From NCBI GenBank assembly GCA_035651635.1, contig DASRFK010000184.1:1-37095 (forward strand): a stretch of DNA of 37,095 bases, written 5' to 3'. The notes below the pieces were generated by a model, which was given only the letters and a program-made list of their open reading frames with translations, had not been told where the DNA came from and ran no database searches. A program made the position numbers and the translations under genes. Shown here in pieces: positions 6,865 through 15,252 of this stretch (position 1 is the first letter of the stretch; the number at the start of each line of letters is the position of its first letter). Source of the stretch: JANXQE01 sp035651635. Its GTDB lineage: Bacteria > Verrucomicrobiota > Verrucomicrobiia > Limisphaerales > UBA8199.

Positions 6865-8934
6865 CTATTGGGTCTTGCGCCGGAACGCCCACTCGAAGTG
6901 GATTTTTGACGCAATAGGCGCGTAACGCGCCGCGTCCCCAAAATTGTTGGTAAGGGTTTCGTCAAATGACCCGGTAATGCTGTTGCTATCGGGCATCTGG
7001 AAGACCGTTGCGGTTGAGGTGAACACCGGGAAGAGCAGCGTCTCACTTTGCAGGTTGGTCGTGATGTCTGGGGCGCTTATTGCGCCGTCACAGGTTTCAA
7101 CGCGCGAATCTTGGAAATCTCTCACGACTGTATTCAGCAATGCATTACAATTCAGGGCCAGCAGTTGGTAGGTGTGGTTCGGGTTTATGATAAAATTAAA
7201 ATCATACGTCCCGTAGGAGGAGGCAACGTCATTGGTTATCAGATGGCCCATGTAGTTAGTTACCCCAAAGCTGTCGACCTGCTCGATGAAGGTATTGTGG
7301 ACAGTAGTTCCGTCTAAGCAATGCCCGGTCGTAGCACTGGTCAGGGTTTCATGAAACTGAATCGTCCCCTCGCCCATACATTGGAGGTAAAGCAAACCGT
7401 CGGGGAATTCGACCGAGTACCAGGTTTGTCCCTTGTACTGCGAATTTACCGTTTGATGGTCGTCGGTTGTGACGCCGTCCACCAAAGTGTTATCTTCATA
7501 CTCGCCGATTTGGGAGACGGTCATAAACCCAAGCCAGGCATTGGTGAGACACTCGTTAAAGACTGCCTGAACGTCCGGGTCGTCCAGGAATTGCGGAAAA
7601 CACGAATCCTCTCCCAGCAGTTGAAATTCCCGCAAAATGCCCTGGACTTCCGACAATTTTTCCGGGCCTTTGTGGCCCTCGCGGCAGCATTGAAGAGTTT
7701 CCTTGAGGCATTCATGAGCGCTGGCGCAGATATTTGCCAGATTGTTACTCACGGTTAACGAACAGGATAGGTTGGTCACGCCGAGGATCTCAATTTGGCG
7801 TTCAAGGCCGAGCGTGAATTCCAAAAGCACCTCTCCCAGCGCGCAATTCTGTGCGGCTTCCGTCCAGAGCGGCTCGATTTTTTGCTCGTAGAGCGGGCAG
7901 ATATTCGTCATAGCGTCTTCCAGCAGATTCGTATTGTCGGCCTGGCCCAAAAGTTGTTGCTGGCGAGCCGTGGTAATTTGGTCGATCAAACCCTTCTGAA
8001 GCGTGCAATATTCGAATTGTCGCAACTCGGTGCGAACGGAGACCGCGCGTTCGACCAGTTGGGGAAAGCATTCCTGACAACTTGGAGGGAATTTGGATAC
8101 ATCGAGCGGATTATCGTCCGGCGCCTCGCAGTCACCTCCGGTTCCGCGCTTAACGAGGGCGGGGTGGAGGATTTTCCCGAGCTCGGTCTGTGTCGCCAGG
8201 CCCGACCCGTAAGTAGCGAACCGGGTGATGGGAAGGACAATTTGAGTGGTGGTTAGTCGATCCAACACCAGGCGAAAGGCCGAGCCGTCGTTGTTCACCC
8301 CGAAGCTGGCGACCTGGCGTGTGTCGATTCCCTGGGGTAAGTCAATCGCCAGCGAAGCAGCTCCGGAAAGGGTGAGGTCTTCGGGCTCCAACACGACGGC
8401 ACCGAACGAGCCCTTGGAAAAGGGCAAGCCGACGATGTTGGTCACCAAGGTCATGGTAAACATTTGGGGCTCGACTACGCAGCCCGCCGGGATGGTCAGT
8501 GTGATGTGCCGGAAATCGGGGGTAATCAGTTCTGCAGCGCCGCCGTCGGATGTGATCACGGACTGGGCGGTATAGAATGGGGCGGTCTGCAGTTCTAAAG
8601 CAATGTTAGTGGCTGCGATTTGTTGGGTTGCGCGGAAAAATAAAACATGGTCCGTGGCCGCGCTGTTGTTGGTGAATTCGGCGATGCCGTTGGTCGTGGT
8701 GAGGGAGAACAAGGGTTGCCAGGAAAGAAGGTTCGTCGAAGATTCGATCAGATACTCGATGGTATCCTGCCCCTGGAGCCGCAATTGAATGGCGTGTTGA
8801 GGGTTGATCGAGACCAGTTGCAGGGAAGGCGGGGTGGAATGCGCGACCATGCTCCAGGTAACACAAATAAACAGCACGACCACAATCCCGGCAAAGGGCC
8901 TCTGGCTGTGCCCACAAAATCGGCCCTCAAACAT
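6865..8934 (-). CDS. Large Cys-rich secreted protein of unknown function
   Basis: I do not recognise this 689-residue protein. It has a signal peptide (FAGIVVVLFICVTWSMVAHS). It next has the 'YLIESSTNLLSWQPL...FFRAT' beta-module that verrucomicrobial secreted proteins normally carry at the C-terminus; here it is N-terminal (about 30-105). A beta-rich part follows (about 110-250; PDFRHITLTIPAGCVVEPQMFT resembles ZU5-like or similar export-linked beta folds, weakly). A helical middle segment (about 260-460) is rich in cysteines (SCQECFP, ICASAHECLKETLQCC), and a beta-rich C-terminal part follows. Around 19 cysteines suggest disulfides, which fits the DsbD/TlpA genes nearby on the other strand only loosely. 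ATG 8934 has a GGAG four bases upstream and is preferred; ATG 8967 would add 11 residues. Confidence 0.7.
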   Translation of the reverse strand: MFEGRFCGHSQRPFAGIVVVLFICVTWSMVAHSTPPSLQLVSINPQHAIQLRLQGQDTIEYLIESSTNLLSWQPLFSLTTTNGIAEFTNNSAATDHVLFFRATQQIAATNIALELQTAPFYTAQSVITSDGGAAELITPDFRHITLTIPAGCVVEPQMFTMTLVTNIVGLPFSKGSFGAVVLEPEDLTLSGAASLAIDLPQGIDTRQVASFGVNNDGSAFRLVLDRLTTTQIVLPITRFATYGSGLATQTELGKILHPALVKRGTGGDCEAPDDNPLDVSKFPPSCQECFPQLVERAVSVRTELRQFEYCTLQKGLIDQITTARQQQLLGQADNTNLLEDAMTNICPLYEQKIEPLWTEAAQNCALGEVLLEFTLGLERQIEILGVTNLSCSLTVSNNLANICASAHECLKETLQCCREGHKGPEKLSEVQGILREFQLLGEDSCFPQFLDDPDVQAVFNECLTNAWLGFMTVSQIGEYEDNTLVDGVTTDDHQTVNSQYKGQTWYSVEFPDGLLYLQCMGEGTIQFHETLTSATTGHCLDGTTVHNTFIEQVDSFGVTNYMGHLITNDVASSYGTYDFNFIINPNHTYQLLALNCNALLNTVVRDFQDSRVETCDGAISAPDITTNLQSETLLFPVFTSTATVFQMPDSNSITGSFDETLTNNFGDAARYAPIASKIHFEWAFRRKTQ

Positions 8935-9153
8935 TGGACTCCGTCGCTGTTGCCAGGCTTTCCACATACCCGTTTCGCAGTTGATACCTCACATAACGTG
9001 AAAAGCGATGCGGATATTTCAAAAAAGTGTACGCTTGCGAAACAGGCCGGATACGGGCGGACCGACCGCAAGGGGCCCTATCGATTGGACTCAAGGATGA
9101 GTGCCAAGAGCACGCCGGACAGCATTCCTGGATGCGCCGACGCGCCTGGATGC

Positions 9154-11010
9154 TTACCGCGCCGTATCGCCAGACGGCTTTGACAGAGTGTCGGTCGGTT
9201 CCACGGTTGTTGAGCGATAGGCTTCTTCGATTCCCGCCTTTTCGGCAAGGACTTCCGGCGGGGGAGTGCGCCCGCGGAACTCGAGCTGAATGTAAGCGAG
9301 AAACCGGTCCCGTGCGTTCCGGATGAACGTTTCTTTTTGGGGTCGATTCGCTTCGCCTTGGGCCAGGCGGAAGTACAATCGAGCCAGGTTCAGGTTGATT
9401 GAATCGAAGCCAGGTCGGAGTTGATCGGCCAGCAACAGGCTCGCCAAAGCTTTTTGCGGCGCGCCGGTTACCTCGTGAACAATGGACTGAAGGAAGACCA
9501 GGTTCCAAATCTCTGCCGCGGGCTGCGCGCTCCGGTCGGGCCACAGTTGAGTCAACCCGCTTTCGAGCACAACCGTCATGTGGCGCATGGCCAAGTCAGC
9601 TTCCGCGGGGTTTTGAGCAGCGATGGCCTGGGAATAATAATACGCCGCCAAATTGGCAAACGATTCGGGAGAGGGGTGTGGCAGAGTGGTGTGATACTGC
9701 CACAAAGTTTCGGCGTTGTGCCACGCCGGCTGGTACGAGAGCTTCTGAAACAAATTATTTCCGGCAATGAGTGCCGCAAGAATGAGAACCGCGGCCCGCA
9801 GCGCCGGGGGTGGCTGTCGCAGCCACTCGGCTGCGACCGACACTCCCAGGAGAACGGCAAAGAGCGAGGCAAAATAGATGTATCGATCGGTTACCAGGAA
9901 CCCCAAGTAAGTAAGGTTCATGTAGGGGACCATCAGCACAAAAAAGGCGGCAAAGTACAGGAATAGATCTCTTCTGCGCAGGAACAGCCAGACTCCCAGG
10001 ACGGCCATCAGCGCTGTGGTCGTGAGAGCGATCGTAATTTGCCAGGCCGGATAGACGCTTCGACCGGCCGGCCAGGTGTAGAGAACGCTCAAGGACCAGG
10101 GGAAAAGCAATTGCTTCAAGTACACGCACAGCGCCAGCGGCTCGAGTACAAGCAAATTCCACAAATGCGCCAACCCGCGGGCGTGGTGGTCGCGATCAAG
10201 GAGTCCCATTTGGGTTAAGGTCCGGCTATACCAGAGGTAGGTTGCGCCGCTCCCGATGAACGCCGGAAGAGCCAATGCGCTTTCGCGAGCCAGGGTGCGC
10301 AGGGAAGGAAGCGGGGCTCGCGACGGGCACTCACCACGCACGTACGGCAGAAGCATAGCGTGCAACAAAAGGACGAACGGAAAGGTAAGCACGCTCATTT
10401 TCGACAGAAGGCCGCAGGCGACCAGACCAATCGTAGCGAGGTACCACCACCCCCTGGTGGAGTCCAGCCGCCGGGTCTGAGCACAAAGAGCCAGCAACAT
10501 GAAAAGGGCCGAAAGGAGATCTTTGCTTCCCATGATCCAACTGACCGGCTCGGTATGTACCGCCAAAAGCAGCCACGCAAACGTAGTCGCTAACGCCAGT
10601 CGGTACCTTTGGGTCGTTTGAAGCACAAACAGAAACACCAGGCCGACCACCGTTCCGTGGAGCAATACGTTCAGCAGATGATAACCGAGAGGGTTGCCAA
10701 AGCCAAAGAGGCGGCTGACCATCGCCCACGCCACGTCCCGCAATAGCAACGGTTCTTCACGCGGAAAAGAGGTTAGGAAAATCGCCTTGAAGTCCTGCCC
10801 CAGCGTTGGCTGTCCATACAGCTCCGGATGATCCCGCAGCAAACGGACGTCGTCGTAGTACACGAACCCGTGCCAGATGGAAGGCAGGTACAGCGACCAA
10901 CCAACCAAAACCAGCGCCAACCCGGTGACCAGATTCCGATGACGCTGCGCCCAGCTCCGCTCGCGTGGAACTTCGGCGGCGCAGCTCAATGGCAGCGTCA
11001 TGGGATGCAT
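9154..11010 (-). CDS. GT-C-type polytopic membrane protein with C-terminal TPR-like region (TMTC-like)
   Basis: This protein of about 618 residues starts with a cytoplasmic tail and a first membrane helix. An extracytoplasmic loop follows, containing the acidic pair YYDD (Asp53/Asp54), then HPELYG and further on REEPLLLRD. An early-loop Asp pair is the hallmark of GT-C glycosyltransferases, which use lipid-linked sugars. About ten more hydrophobic segments run to residue ~430. The C-terminal ~190 residues are soluble and helical, in the style of TPRs (ESFANLAAYYYSQAIAAQ, LRPGFDSINLNLARLYFRLA). This layout matches the TMTC / 'tetratricopeptide membrane' proteins; substrate and acceptor are unknown. 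Start choice is weak: ATG 11010, ATG 11001 and TTG 11043 are all in frame and none has a clear ribosome binding site. Confidence 0.75.
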   Translation of the reverse strand: MHPMTLPLSCAAEVPRERSWAQRHRNLVTGLALVLVGWSLYLPSIWHGFVYYDDVRLLRDHPELYGQPTLGQDFKAIFLTSFPREEPLLLRDVAWAMVSRLFGFGNPLGYHLLNVLLHGTVVGLVFLFVLQTTQRYRLALATTFAWLLLAVHTEPVSWIMGSKDLLSALFMLLALCAQTRRLDSTRGWWYLATIGLVACGLLSKMSVLTFPFVLLLHAMLLPYVRGECPSRAPLPSLRTLARESALALPAFIGSGATYLWYSRTLTQMGLLDRDHHARGLAHLWNLLVLEPLALCVYLKQLLFPWSLSVLYTWPAGRSVYPAWQITIALTTTALMAVLGVWLFLRRRDLFLYFAAFFVLMVPYMNLTYLGFLVTDRYIYFASLFAVLLGVSVAAEWLRQPPPALRAAVLILAALIAGNNLFQKLSYQPAWHNAETLWQYHTTLPHPSPESFANLAAYYYSQAIAAQNPAEADLAMRHMTVVLESGLTQLWPDRSAQPAAEIWNLVFLQSIVHEVTGAPQKALASLLLADQLRPGFDSINLNLARLYFRLAQGEANRPQKETFIRNARDRFLAYIQLEFRGRTPPPEVLAEKAGIEEAYRSTTVEPTDTLSKPSGDTAR

Positions 11011-11043
11011 CGGATAGGCAATGCTTAGCACAACGTGGGCCAA

Positions 11044-11258
11044 AAAAGCGCGAGCGCGGCCAACGTCACCGTCGTCTGCACCTTGGCCAAAAACTGAATT
11101 GGGACATCCTACCGGGGTCTCGCGGACTCGACGCCCCGGTTACTTTCTGTGAACCCGGGCGGGTTCGGCCGCAAAATTCATGGGGGTGAAGGGTTTGATG
11201 TTTTTCAACTGCTGACAGTTCGCTGGATTACCGCGCTTTTGGCTGCAAGAACCTCGGC
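11044..11258. other. Intergenic stretch with no recognisable gene
   Basis: This 215-base stretch lies between two leftward genes. No frame of useful length with a start is convincing on either strand. I see no strong hairpin, T-run or promoter that I would defend. It probably holds the promoter or leader of the leftward TMTC-like gene. Confidence 0.4.
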
Positions 11259-12038
11259 TCAATCTTCCACTTCGAGCACCAGGGCTCCCGGTTCAACGCG
11301 CAGGCTCTTGATGCCTTTGATGCCTTTCCACTGCTTGTTATCGCCTATCGCCTGGCCCAGCAGGTTCTCTCCTTTTATCCCGCCGAGCCACGCTTTGGGC
11401 AGGCTCAGGCCGAACACCGTCACATCCTCGAGGATGGCGTAAGGCTCGCCTCCGTTCCCAATCGAGACGCGGAATCGCCCGCGCGCCCTGAACATTTTGC
11501 CGCCGCCGATGGGGAAATCGTCCGGGATGCGGACCGCCAGGTACGCATTAATCGCGTCCTGTGCGAACTCGAGGCGGACCGATTTGCCGAGATCCGTGTT
11601 GGCATTGAGCAGCCCGTTGATTTCGCGTTCAGTCAGCTTCAGGGTTTTTGAACCGGGAACATAAATTCGCAAGTTCCGATCGTCGATCTCCGGGCCGGAG
11701 CCGGGCCTAATCGCCGGAGCTTCAGCCGATTGTCCTGGCCGAAAGGCCTGTTGGCCGGGCGGTGCTGAGGGGTTGGGAGAGCTCCCCGCTTCCAGTCTCT
11801 GCAACTTCTGGTCGACGACGGTTTTTTCGCGAGGAGAAAGGACCACTGGCTTGATAGGCCGTTGTATCCACCAGATAGTAAAGGCGGCGGTCGCGACGAC
11901 GATTAAAGCCAGTGCAATAATCGTCCCGCACCCGAACAAAAAAAACCGCCCCCCTCGCCCGCGCGGAGCAGGGGAAGATGGCGGTGGTACTGACGGGAGC
12001 GGCGGCGGGGGTGGCGGTGACGGGTTGCCCAAAGACAT
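11259..12038 (-). CDS. Proline-rich single-pass membrane protein
   Basis: The 259-residue protein begins with a cytoplasmic proline-rich segment (PSPPPPPPLPSVPPPSSPAP) and a basic patch. A single membrane helix lies at about 32-58 (FFLFGCGTIIALALIVVATAAFT), and a linker rich in Pro/Gly/Ser runs to about 115. The outer domain (about 125-259) contains 'LKLTEREINGLLN', 'VRLEFAQDAINAYLAVRIP' and 'FRVSIGNGGEPYAILEDVTVFGLSLP'. The 'T-E-x-E-I-N-x-L-L' helix followed by paired strands resembles YpmS/DUF2140-like or AsmA-like lipid-proximal domains, but I cannot assign it firmly. It lies about 100 bp downstream of the SWIB gene in the same direction. The function is unknown. Confidence 0.72.
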   Translation of the reverse strand: MSLGNPSPPPPPPLPSVPPPSSPAPRGRGGRFFLFGCGTIIALALIVVATAAFTIWWIQRPIKPVVLSPREKTVVDQKLQRLEAGSSPNPSAPPGQQAFRPGQSAEAPAIRPGSGPEIDDRNLRIYVPGSKTLKLTEREINGLLNANTDLGKSVRLEFAQDAINAYLAVRIPDDFPIGGGKMFRARGRFRVSIGNGGEPYAILEDVTVFGLSLPKAWLGGIKGENLLGQAIGDNKQWKGIKGIKSLRVEPGALVLEVED

Positions 12039-12137
12039 GAGCTACTCTACCGCGCCGCGCTCCGTGTCTCAAGCAGCACACGCGCCCGACGCGCCGGCGT
12101 CAGGATCCATTCCAGCGTCCTGCCTGCTCGACAACCT

Positions 12138-12419
12138 TTACTTTTTCAGATGGCCGGAGACCAGTTTGGTCATTTCGAACATGCTGACTTGCTTCTTGCC
12201 ATTGAACACGGCTTTCAAAGCGTCATCAGCATTGATCTGGGTTCTCTTCTTGGCGTCCTGGAGCCCGTGTTTGCGAATGTAAACCCAGAGTTTCTTCGTC
12301 AGCTCAGTTCGCGGCAGCGGTTTGTCACCGACTACCTGCGCCAGCTTTTCGTCCGGATTGACCGGTTTCATAAAAGCTGCGTTCGGTGTCCTTTTGCTTT
12401 TCTTAGTAGTCTTAGGCAT
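12138..12419 (-). CDS. SWIB/MDM2-domain protein
   Basis: The 93-residue protein has a basic Lys/Thr-rich tail (PKTTKKSKRTPNAAF) followed by one complete SWIB/MDM2 domain. Visible landmarks are FMKPVNPDEKLAQVVGD, LPRTELTKKLWVYIRKHGLQD, INADDALKAVFNGKKQVSMFEM and a closing helix TKLVSGHLKK. In eukaryotes this domain occurs in chromatin remodelling subunits and MDM2; in bacteria small SWIB proteins are known mainly from Chlamydiae, other PVC members and some proteobacteria, and are thought to bind DNA or the nucleoid. Its length is normal for a stand-alone bacterial SWIB protein. It is divergent from flgF, sharing a 151-bp intergenic region. A GAGGG sequence lies directly before the ATG, unusually close for a ribosome binding site. 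Confidence 0.92.
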   Translation of the reverse strand: MPKTTKKSKRTPNAAFMKPVNPDEKLAQVVGDKPLPRTELTKKLWVYIRKHGLQDAKKRTQINADDALKAVFNGKKQVSMFEMTKLVSGHLKK

Positions 12420-12540
12420 CCCTCTTTAGTGCGCGATTCCGCAACAGAACACAATGACAATATGCATTTGCCTGGGCAATTTCTGCACCCAACCCGGAAC
12501 CTTTTGCCATGTTCCGACGCCGACCCGGCAGGGAACGTCA

Positions 12541-12556
12541 TGGCATATCCCGTGCT
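12541..12556 (+). promoter_or_regulatory. Sigma-54-like promoter box upstream of flgF
   Basis: TGGCATATCCCGTGCT has the GG (12542-12543) and GC (12554-12555) dinucleotides exactly 10 bases apart, as in the sigma-54 consensus TGGCAC-N5-TTGC. It departs from consensus at the fifth, sixth and eleventh bases counted from the GG. The same box with better agreement precedes fliW. The predicted transcription start would fall only about 4 bases before the flgF ATG. Confidence 0.5.
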
Positions 12557-12570
12557 CAGCAGGTCTTTGC

Positions 12571-13320
12571 ATGAATGTCAGCCTTTACCAGGCAGCCGCT
12601 GCCATGAACGCCAATTCACGTTGGCAGCAAGCAATCGCTGACAATATGGTTGGCGCCACGGTTCCTGGCTCACGCAAGCAGGAGGTCTCCTTCTCGTCCG
12701 TTGCCGCTGGGCTTGCTCCTGGCGCTACCGGCCTCAACGGCCACACCTTTGTCATGCCCAGCGCCACTACTTCGGTGAGTTTTCTCCAAGGCACCCTCCG
12801 GGCGACTGGTCTGCCCTCGGATTTGGCCGTCGAAGGCCCCGGTTTTTTCGAAGTCCAGTTGCCGAATGGAAGCCACGCCTTTACCCGTGATGGCGAATTG
12901 CAACTCAATGCCCAGGGGCAATTGGTGACCAAGCAGGGCTATCTCGTCATGAGCGACGGCGGCCCGTTGCAATTGGACCCTGCTAATTCTTCTCCGATTT
13001 CAGTTTCGGCGGATGGTGAACTCAGCCAGGGTGGGGCTGTAAAAGGTCGTCTGCGATTAGTTGAATTCAATCAACCCAACCAGCTTCAGTCCATTGGCGG
13101 TGGTTGTTTCATTGCCACCAATCCCGGCCTGATTCCCACCTCGGCTCAAGCGTCGCAGATTCGCCAGGGTTTCCTCGAAAGCGCCAATACTTCGCCAACC
13201 GCTGAAATGGCCAGCCTGATGACCGCGATGCGGATGTTTGAAGCCAATCAAAAGGTGATGCAGATGCAGGACGACCGCATGGGCCGCGTCATCAACGACC
13301 TGGGTAACCCGAGCGCGTGA
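12571..13320 (+). CDS. flgF: Flagellar basal-body rod protein FlgF
   Basis: FlgF is a proximal rod subunit exported by the flagellar type III apparatus. The 249-residue protein starts MNVSLYQAAAAMNANSRWQQAI, the N-terminal rod/hook helix motif. It continues through the FlgE/F/G-like middle (DLAVEGPGFFEVQLPNGSHA, FTRDGELQLNAQGQLVTKQGY) and ends in the C-terminal helix motif MASLMTAMRMFEANQKVMQMQDD. The frame is open to 12454, but ATG 12571 is the true start because the family begins with this helix. It is assigned to flgF rather than flgG because the next gene is the better flgG match and this one is more divergent: the usual 'ISNNLANxNTxGYK' reads 'IADNMVGATVPGSRK'. It is the first gene of the flagellar run. 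Confidence 0.85.
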   Translation: MNVSLYQAAAAMNANSRWQQAIADNMVGATVPGSRKQEVSFSSVAAGLAPGATGLNGHTFVMPSATTSVSFLQGTLRATGLPSDLAVEGPGFFEVQLPNGSHAFTRDGELQLNAQGQLVTKQGYLVMSDGGPLQLDPANSSPISVSADGELSQGGAVKGRLRLVEFNQPNQLQSIGGGCFIATNPGLIPTSAQASQIRQGFLESANTSPTAEMASLMTAMRMFEANQKVMQMQDDRMGRVINDLGNPSA

Positions 13321-13410
13321 TGAAGCGAGACCTGAATTTTAGCCGCACTTTGAGAGCACGCTCCCTCAGGAGGGGACCCTCGGCATCCATAATCAAACCG
13401 TAAATTCGCT

Positions 13411-14193
13411 ATGCTTCGAGCCCTTTACTCCGCCGCTGCCGGCATGCAGAGCCAGCAGATGAACCTGGACGTCATCTCCAACAACCTGGCTAACGTCAAC
13501 ACCACCGGCTACAAAAAGAGCAAGATCGAGTTTCAGGAATTGCTGTATCAAACCACCCGCGCGCCGGGCTCTGAGCAAGCCGCCGGCAATCAATTGCCAA
13601 CCGGCATCCAAGTGGGGCAGGGCTCCAGGCCGGTCGCCACCTCCAGAATTTTCACCACCGGTGACCTGACTCAGACCGGGGCGCAACTCGATGTGGCGGT
13701 CCAGGGCGACGGTTTCTTCGAGGTGCAGATGCCCGACGGCACGCTGGCTTATACTCGCGATGGCGCTTTCAAGACGGATTCCTCCGGCCGCATCGTTACC
13801 AGCGACGGACTGCCGCTCCAGGGAGGGTTTCAGCCGGTACCGGCCGGCACGACTAATATCACTATTTCCGCCAACGGCCTGGTCACGTACACCGGGGCCA
13901 ATGGCACAACCAACTCGCAAGTGCAGCTCGTTCGCTTCAACAATCCCGCCGGCTTGCTGAGCATGGGCAGCAATCTCTATAAGGAAACACTCGCATCCGG
14001 CACCCCGGAATTGGGGGCTCCCGGGACCAACGGTTTTGGCACCCTCAACCAGGGCTACCTCGAAATGTCCAACGTCAAAGTGGTCGAGGAAATGGTCAAC
14101 TTGATCCTGGCCCAGCGGGCCTACGAAGTGAATTCAAAGGCTGTCCAGGCCGCCGATGAGATGATGCAGCAAAGCAACAACCTGCGCCGTTGA
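13411..14193 (+). CDS. flgG: Flagellar distal rod protein FlgG
   Basis: The 260-residue protein is a textbook FlgG, the subunit of the distal rod that crosses the peptidoglycan and outer membrane through the P and L rings. Motifs in order are MLRALYSAAAGMQSQQMNLD, then VISNNLANVNTTGYKKSK, DLTQTGAQLDVAVQGDGFFE, YTRDGAFKTDSSGRIV, and the C-terminal NVKVVEEMVNLILAQRAYEV helix with the usual AADEMMQQSNNLR ending. Length is that of the family. A 90-bp gap with a small CCCTC-AG-GAGGG hairpin separates it from flgF. Its stop overlaps the flgA start (TGATG). Confidence 0.97.
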   Translation: MLRALYSAAAGMQSQQMNLDVISNNLANVNTTGYKKSKIEFQELLYQTTRAPGSEQAAGNQLPTGIQVGQGSRPVATSRIFTTGDLTQTGAQLDVAVQGDGFFEVQMPDGTLAYTRDGAFKTDSSGRIVTSDGLPLQGGFQPVPAGTTNITISANGLVTYTGANGTTNSQVQLVRFNNPAGLLSMGSNLYKETLASGTPELGAPGTNGFGTLNQGYLEMSNVKVVEEMVNLILAQRAYEVNSKAVQAADEMMQQSNNLRR

Positions 14194-15251
14194 TGAACGC
14201 TCGCAAAACTTTCACCTCGGTTTTGGCCGCGGCAGCTTGGGTGGGCTCGCTCGTCCTGACCGCGAACTCCTACGGCGGGGACGAAGGCCCGGTGTCCGCT
14301 GTGGACGCGCTCTCCCGCTCGACCACTTCCGGCAGCGCCATCACCAAGCCCGCCCCTGCGGCCACCAATGCGGTTGCCTCATTTAAGCTGCGCGCCAATC
14401 TTCAGGTGGACGGCGAAGGAATTTTCTTGAGTCAAATTCTCGAACCAGGTTCCGACGCGCCGCACCTGCGGTTGTGCGACTCGCCGGCTTTCGGGAAGTT
14501 AATCACACTTAAGCGCCCCGATATCATCACGCTCTCCTCCTCGGCAGGCTTTGATTCGGCTCTTACGAACTGGACCGGGCCGGACATGATCCGCATTTCA
14601 CGCCGTGTTCGAGCTCTGGCCGAAAAGGAACTCTTGGAGCTGATCACCGCATCGCTTCAGCAGCATTATGTCAAGGATTTGGGTCAACTCGAATTGCACG
14701 CGGCCCGGCCGTGGTCACCCGTGAGCGTGCCCGACGAACCGTTTACGATTCAAATCAGCGATTTGCCCACCAGCGGAGTCAGCTCGGCTTTTATTGTCAG
14801 GTTCGATCTTCAAACCGCTTGGCGCGAGCAACTCGGTTCCTGGCAATTGCCGCTCCAGGCCAAGGTGTGGCGCGAGGTTTGGGTGGCCCGTTCCGCCGTC
14901 AAACGGAGTGAGTCGGTGCATGGCGCGGACCTGGTTCGTGAACGACGGGATATGTTGCTTTTTCATGAACCGTTCGCGGAATTGTCCTCTGACGATTCCT
15001 CCCTCGAATTTGTCGAATCCCTTCAGCCTGGCGCGCCGCTCTTGGCCCGGTTGGTTAAGCCGCGTTCGATTGTGCACCGCGGCCAAAGCCTGGCGGCCAT
15101 TGTTCGCGACGGCGCTTTAATGATCACTCTCAAAGTCGAGGCCCTGGAAGACGGCAGCGCCGGACAATTGATTCGGGTCCGCAATCCTCTCTCGCGGCGC
15201 GATCTTCATGCGAAAGTCGTCGATGAAGCAAACGTTCAGGTATCTCTCTAA
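14193..15251 (+). CDS. flgA: P-ring assembly chaperone FlgA (long form)
   Basis: FlgA is a periplasmic chaperone for FlgI polymerisation around the rod. The 352-residue protein has a signal peptide (TSVLAAAAWVGSLVLTANSYG). Its C-terminal part has the SAF/ChapFlgA pattern: VARSAVKRSESVHGADLVRER, then PLLARLVKPRSIVHRGQSLAAI, VRDGALMITLKVEALEDGSAGQLIRVRNPLSRR and final LHAKVVDEANVQV. The N-terminal half is longer than in typical FlgA proteins (around 220 residues) and includes a second region 'LRANLQVDGEGIFLSQIL...LITLKRPDIITLSS'. ATG 14193 shares one base with the flgG stop, so the genes are translationally coupled. Assignment rests on the SAF-like end and on position between flgG and flgH. Confidence 0.9.
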   Translation: MNARKTFTSVLAAAAWVGSLVLTANSYGGDEGPVSAVDALSRSTTSGSAITKPAPAATNAVASFKLRANLQVDGEGIFLSQILEPGSDAPHLRLCDSPAFGKLITLKRPDIITLSSSAGFDSALTNWTGPDMIRISRRVRALAEKELLELITASLQQHYVKDLGQLELHAARPWSPVSVPDEPFTIQISDLPTSGVSSAFIVRFDLQTAWREQLGSWQLPLQAKVWREVWVARSAVKRSESVHGADLVRERRDMLLFHEPFAELSSDDSSLEFVESLQPGAPLLARLVKPRSIVHRGQSLAAIVRDGALMITLKVEALEDGSAGQLIRVRNPLSRRDLHAKVVDEANVQVSL

Positions 15252-15252
15252 T

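Noticed and set aside
12454..12570. Upstream in-frame extension of flgF
   Set aside because: It would add 39 Cys-rich residues before the rod-protein N-terminal helix and run through the promoter box; the family begins at ATG 12571.
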